The translations under genes were made by a program, and so were the position numbers. From assembly GCA_025056455.1 (NCBI GenBank), contig JANWVY010000013.1:1-64000 (forward strand): a DNA stretch of 64,000 nucleotides, in the 5' to 3' direction. Positions within the stretch are counted from its first letter, which is position 1; each line of letters begins with the position of its first letter. Positions 60,179 to 64,000 of the stretch are shown piece after piece. This DNA is from Bryobacteraceae bacterium. GTDB taxonomy: Bacteria > Acidobacteriota > Terriglobia > Bryobacterales > Bryobacteraceae. The notes under the pieces were generated by a model. It did not search any database, was not told the origin of the DNA, and saw only the letters and a program-made list of their open reading frames with translations.

Positions 60179-61331
60179 GGAGGAAATCCGCGAGGTGGTC
60201 GACAGCATGCGGTCAGGTTGGTTGACCACAGGCCCCAAAGTCCGCCGCTTCGAGGAGGAATTTGCCGCTTACGTTGGCGCGCGCTACGCCGTGGCGGTCC
60301 ATTCTTGTACCGCCGCCCTCCATCTCTCGCTTGCTGCTCTAGGCATTGGACCCGGCGATGAAGTGATCGTGCCCACCCTCACTTTTTGCGCCACGGCGAA
60401 CGTCGTGATTCACCTCGGAGCGCGGCCGGTCTTGGTAGACGTCAACCGGCATGGCTTGATGGACCTGGATGCGGCGAACCGGGCTCTCACGCCGCGTACG
60501 CGGGCTATCGTCCCCGTCCACTATGCGGGTCAAGCTTGCGAGATGGAGGAGATTCTGCAACTTGCCCAGCGGCACGGATTGAAGGTGATCGAAGACGCTG
60601 CGCACGCCGTTGGTGCCGAGTACCAGGGGCGCAGAATCGGTTCTTTCGCCAACGCGACGGCCTTCAGCTTTTACGCAACGAAAAATATGACCACTGGAGA
60701 AGGCGGCATGATCACCACGGACGACGCCGAACTGGCCTCAAGGATTCGCCGCCTCGCTTTACACGGCATGAGTCGCGACGCTTGGAACCGCTATTCGCAA
60801 ACGGGGTCCTGGTACTACGAGGTGCTCGAACCGGGTTTTAAATACAACATGACGGACATTCAAGCCGCGATCGGCTTACACCAACTGCGGAAACTCGACG
60901 GCTTCATTTGCCGACGCAGAGAGCTTGCCGGTTTCTACCGGCGCAGGCTTGCCGATCTCCCCGAACTAGAGCTTCCGGAGGAGCTTCCTGGGAGACGGCA
61001 TGTTTACCACCTGTTCCCGATCCGCCTTTCGACAACTCTCAACCGCAGCCGGTTTATTGACGAGCTGAAGCGGAGAAACATCGGGGCGAGCGTGCATTTT
61101 ATTCCCCTACATCGACACCCTTACTACAGCAACGACCCCGCGAACCAGGTCACCCGCTTTCCCAAGGCCGAGCGCCTGTACGAAGGCCTGGTGTCGCTCC
61201 CCTTATATCCTTCCATGAGCGACCCGGACGCAGAAGACGTTGTAGAAGCTGTTCGAGAAGTCGTGATTCAAAACCGCTCTGAGTCTGCGTCTCAGCTGAT
61301 GCCGCTCACCCTGGAGGGCGCATGTCGATAA
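60135..61331 (+). CDS. DegT/DnrJ/EryC1 family aminotransferase
   Basis: PLP-dependent sugar aminotransferase of 398 residues, making an aminodeoxy sugar nucleotide. Conserved: EEIREVVDSMRSGWLTTGPK, AVAVHSCTAALHLSLAALGI, the PLP-binding Lys183 in FYATKNMTTGEGGM, and the C-terminal HVYHLFPIRL and GASVHFIPLHRHPYY. TTG start with GGAGG; the frame stays open upstream but that part is not protein-like. It overlaps the glycosyltransferase by 44 bases and the epimerase by 10, so the three form an operon. The sugar substrate is unknown. Confidence 0.92.
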   Translation: MRSQFLPYSLPTIGEEEIREVVDSMRSGWLTTGPKVRRFEEEFAAYVGARYAVAVHSCTAALHLSLAALGIGPGDEVIVPTLTFCATANVVIHLGARPVLVDVNRHGLMDLDAANRALTPRTRAIVPVHYAGQACEMEEILQLAQRHGLKVIEDAAHAVGAEYQGRRIGSFANATAFSFYATKNMTTGEGGMITTDDAELASRIRRLALHGMSRDAWNRYSQTGSWYYEVLEPGFKYNMTDIQAAIGLHQLRKLDGFICRRRELAGFYRRRLADLPELELPEELPGRRHVYHLFPIRLSTTLNRSRFIDELKRRNIGASVHFIPLHRHPYYSNDPANQVTRFPKAERLYEGLVSLPLYPSMSDPDAEDVVEAVREVVIQNRSESASQLMPLTLEGACR

Positions 61332-62929
61332 CGCGAATTTTCGGGGAAACCACCTGGCGGCAAGCCATCCCTCGCATTTTTGCCGACTTGGTTTTGGTTC
61401 ACGTTGCCGCGTTGACTTCGCTTGCGGCGGTGGCCATCTGGCAGTCGCTGACGCCAAGCGGCGCGGATCCCCTGCGGTTGTATGCTGCGTTCCGCCGATT
61501 TTACCTGGAGTCGTTTCTGCCTCAATCGGCGTTGTTCCCCATGGTGTTCTTGCTGTTTGGTTTCTACCACCGTTATCGGACCTATACGCTGGCGAATAAA
61601 CTGATTGTGCTTTCCAAAGGCGCAACGGTCGCGACGTTGCTGTACTTATTCCTTAGTTTTCTGGTTGACCGTTCGGATCATCTTTCGCGCAGTGTTTCAC
61701 TTGCCTTTGTCCTTCTGGTCAATGTCTTCACCGTCGGCGCCCGTTTGCTCAAGATGTTGATGCGCGACGCCCAGGCTGGCTATGGGGCTTTCACCAAAAC
61801 GGTTGAAGCAGCGGTTGTCCACGATGCTCAGGATAAGGCGCCTGTGCTTGTGGTGGGCGGGGCGGGCTACATCGGTTCGATCTTGTGCCGGAAATTGCTC
61901 GCCCAGGGCAAGCGCGTGCGACTGTTTGACAGCTTTGTCTATGGTGACGCCGCTGTGCGAGAACTTTTTGGCCAGCCTCGGTTCGAGCTGCGTATTGGAG
62001 ATTGTCGGAACATCCAGAGCGTCGTAGCTGCTGTGTCAGGCGCTGGTTCGATTATTGACCTAGCGGCGATTGTTGGGGACCCAGCTTGCGAACAGGACCG
62101 AGCTGCTGCTCTCGAAATCAACTACGCAGCGACTCGAATGTTGATTGAAATCGCAAAGGGCCATGGCGTGGAGCGCTTCCTCTTTGCTTCCTCTTGCAGC
62201 GTGTATGGCGAGACGGAAGAATTGTGCGATGAACGCTCTTGCCTCCGGCCAATTTCTTTCTACGCGCAAACGAAGGTCGACAGTGAAAAAGCGCTTCTTC
62301 AAGCAAAAGATGGTCGTTTCCGTCCAACGATACTCCGCCTCGCCACTGTTTTCGGGGCTTCCTACCGCCCTCGCTTCGACTTGGTGGTCAATCTTCTGAC
62401 GGCGAAGGCAGTTCGGGAGGGAGTAATTACGATTTACAACGGCGAGCAGTGGCGGCCCTTTATTCACGTGGCCGACGTCGCAGAAGGTTTTGTGAAGGTG
62501 CTCAAAGCCCCCCTCGATGTTGTGGGCGGGCAGATCTACAATGTCGGCGATTCCCGACTCAACTATACGTTATCCCAAGTAGCCGCGGTGATTCAAAAGT
62601 TAGTTCCCGGAACAAAAATTGAACAGATCGAAAATCCCGATCGCCGGAATTATCGCGTGAGCTTTGAAAAAATCCGACGGGAATTGAATTTTGTTTGTTC
62701 CATGACACTTGAGCAAGGGATAGAAGATCTCCGCCAGGCGATGGTCTCGGGACAAATTGCAGACTACAACGATCCGCGCTATCACAACCAGCGCTATCTC
62801 AAGGCGGCTGGTAGGTTGGCTTCGCAGCAAGAAGTTGATGCGCAAGTGATGGCGGCCTTCTCCGCGGCGCTGACCAACCAGCAAGCCCTAGTTTCCGACA
62901 CGCCGCTGGAATTCCCCGTTCGGACCTGA
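61322..62929 (+). CDS. Membrane-anchored NAD-dependent sugar epimerase/dehydratase
   Basis: A 535-residue two-part protein. Residues about 15-160 hold four predicted membrane helices, resembling the N-terminal membrane domain of WbpM/PglF-type proteins and polyprenyl-phosphate sugar transferases. Residues 175-500 are an extended short-chain dehydrogenase/reductase: NAD loop GGAGYIG (179-185), LDLAAIVGDPACE region, and the catalytic Tyr314-x3-Lys318 (FYAQTKVD). Unlike WbpM, the SDR keeps a Tyr and looks like a UDP-glucose 4-epimerase relative. GGAGG precedes the ATG. Acts in nucleotide-sugar conversion for surface glycans. Confidence 0.85.
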   Translation: MSITRIFGETTWRQAIPRIFADLVLVHVAALTSLAAVAIWQSLTPSGADPLRLYAAFRRFYLESFLPQSALFPMVFLLFGFYHRYRTYTLANKLIVLSKGATVATLLYLFLSFLVDRSDHLSRSVSLAFVLLVNVFTVGARLLKMLMRDAQAGYGAFTKTVEAAVVHDAQDKAPVLVVGGAGYIGSILCRKLLAQGKRVRLFDSFVYGDAAVRELFGQPRFELRIGDCRNIQSVVAAVSGAGSIIDLAAIVGDPACEQDRAAALEINYAATRMLIEIAKGHGVERFLFASSCSVYGETEELCDERSCLRPISFYAQTKVDSEKALLQAKDGRFRPTILRLATVFGASYRPRFDLVVNLLTAKAVREGVITIYNGEQWRPFIHVADVAEGFVKVLKAPLDVVGGQIYNVGDSRLNYTLSQVAAVIQKLVPGTKIEQIENPDRRNYRVSFEKIRRELNFVCSMTLEQGIEDLRQAMVSGQIADYNDPRYHNQRYLKAAGRLASQQEVDAQVMAAFSAALTNQQALVSDTPLEFPVRT

Positions 62930-62975
62930 GCCAGAGAGAAAGAGGGAAAAAATTGCTCGTCGAGGGGTTGCTTCC

Positions 62976-64000
62976 ATGCAGTTCATCTTGTTAGCCCTCT
63001 TAACGGGCTCGACCCTGACCATGTGGGTGGCTGGCTGGTGGGCTCAGTGTCTCTTTGAACTTGCGATCTTTGTCTTCGCTGCTTATCTGGCCTGCCGGCA
63101 TCGACCTGGTGGGAGTGAACTGACGGCCGCTGGGCTATTCGCCGTACCGGCTCTGTGGGGCGCCGGCCAGCTTGCCTTCGGTGTCACCGTAGATGGCGCC
63201 GCTACGCTGCAAGAGCTGCTGCAGTGGACCTCCTTGGCTGCGACGGCCTTCTGCGCCGGAGTCCTGGCCAGACGGCAGGCGGCGGCACGCCCCATCATCG
63301 TTTCACTGGCGTTGGCAGGTTGCGCCATCGTCGTGTTTGCGCTGGTCCAGTTTTACTCTTCTGCGGGCCATTTCTTCTGGCGCTGGCCAAGTGGTGAGCC
63401 GCAAGTCTTTGGGCCTTTTCACAGCCGCAACAATTTTGCTTCCTTTTGTTGTTTGATTCTGCCCTTAACACTCTGGCGTTCGGTTCAAAAGTCTGACACC
63501 GTCACCCTATGGGTGATCTTCTCTGCGATTCTTGTTTCGGGTGCGGTGGTCTCTGGATCTCGCGCCGGTGCGTTTTTGGCGATTGCAGAAACCATCGTTT
63601 TTCTGTTCTGGCTCCCAAAACGCCGACTGGCAACTCCCCGCCATTCGCTCGCCTTGCTGGCTGCGGTCTCCTTGGCGGTGGTGGTTGTGGGTTGGGACAC
63701 GCTGGCCGGCAAAATCAACCAGCAAGACCCGCTGCGTTACCGACGTGAAATTGCGCAATCAGCCCTGGCCATGCTGGTTGCCAAGCCTTGGACGGGCTTT
63801 GGTCTGGGCACTTTCTCTCAGGTCTATCCCGCCTACGCAAAATTCGATACTGGCCTGCTCGTGAATCACGCTCATCAGGAATGGCTCGAGTTTGCCTCCG
63901 AGGGCGGCGTGGTTTTGGGGACGTATCTCGCGGTCCTGGCGATCTGGTTGTCGCGGCTGGCAGTGACCCACCTCTGGGCAGTTGGCATTCCTGCTCTCTG
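62976..64000 (+). CDS. O-antigen ligase-like polysaccharide membrane protein (partial)
   Basis: ATG at 62976 and open to the right edge (341 residues visible). A polytopic protein with about nine predicted helices seen; GPFHSRNNFASF and the later WTGFGLGTFSQVYPAYAKFD and NHAHQEWLEFASEGG are hallmarks of the Wzy/WaaL/O-antigen ligase family, with the long periplasmic loop between helices. The His/Arg in these motifs contact the undecaprenyl-linked substrate in this family. It is 47 bases after the epimerase and belongs to the same cluster. Function as polymerase or ligase cannot be settled from this part. Confidence 0.85.
   Translation, partial: MQFILLALLTGSTLTMWVAGWWAQCLFELAIFVFAAYLACRHRPGGSELTAAGLFAVPALWGAGQLAFGVTVDGAATLQELLQWTSLAATAFCAGVLARRQAAARPIIVSLALAGCAIVVFALVQFYSSAGHFFWRWPSGEPQVFGPFHSRNNFASFCCLILPLTLWRSVQKSDTVTLWVIFSAILVSGAVVSGSRAGAFLAIAETIVFLFWLPKRRLATPRHSLALLAAVSLAVVVVGWDTLAGKINQQDPLRYRREIAQSALAMLVAKPWTGFGLGTFSQVYPAYAKFDTGLLVNHAHQEWLEFASEGGVVLGTYLAVLAIWLSRLAVTHLWAVGIPAL

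Overview
The window looks like a chromosomal segment of an acidobacterium, most likely of the Solibacter/Bryobacter lineage. Three things point there: an Oar-type TonB-dependent receptor of about 1200 residues with an N-terminal carboxypeptidase-regulatory-like domain (7150-10758), an NHL-repeat secreted protein ending in the C-terminal domain known as TIGR03437, which is characteristic of Solibacter-type genomes (52740-55844), and MacB-type permease pairs that lack a linked ATPase. This is an inference from gene content; no rRNA is present. No phage, insertion sequence or CRISPR array was seen.

Layout. 1-1866: a truncated small ORF, a DUF433/PIN toxin-antitoxin pair with a striking palindrome cluster upstream, and tRNA-Ala(GGC). 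1942-7126: a Crp/Fnr regulator divergent from a YwiC-like membrane protein with a CRP-type palindrome between them, a cytosolic M14 carboxypeptidase, then OsmC, a pyrophosphate-type phosphofructokinase and a methyltransferase. 7150-20492: TonB receptor, PriA, GNAT, two ABC permeases, NfeD-like protein, SPOR protein, LipA and Lnt. 20618-23326: IclR regulator, sulfatase, tRNA-Arg(TCG). 23376-30104 (minus): an RND efflux pump (HAE1 type) with its adaptor, and a K+-independent-type H+-pyrophosphatase. 30384-37112: secreted M14 peptidase, YtxH protein with 1-pyrroline-5-carboxylate dehydrogenase, a DUF2007-VOC fusion and a methyltransferase.

37190-48629 is the most unusual part: a partial type VI secretion locus (TssK, TssL, TssM) followed by two paralogous Ser/Thr kinases, divergent from a proline-rich membrane-anchored protein. 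That protein has a degenerate kinase N-lobe and nine copies of a GEFTR[L/M]F-like peptide. I propose the repeated threonine peptide as a multivalent docking or phosphorylation platform tied to the kinases; this is a hypothesis.

48630-52443 holds flagellar genes flgM, flgN, flgK and flgL. The flgM leader contains a run of G-tracts and a 15-bp tandem repeat encoding a (MKRGQ)n mini-ORF whose stop overlaps the flgM start codon. A related 15-bp repeat supplies the flgN Shine-Dalgarno. 52740-58757 carries the NHL protein, a sugar (GHMP) kinase, a CPBP protease and an overlapping SmpA-like secreted protein. 58940-64000 is a polysaccharide cluster: glycosyltransferase, DegT aminotransferase, membrane-anchored epimerase and an O-antigen ligase-like protein cut by the window end.
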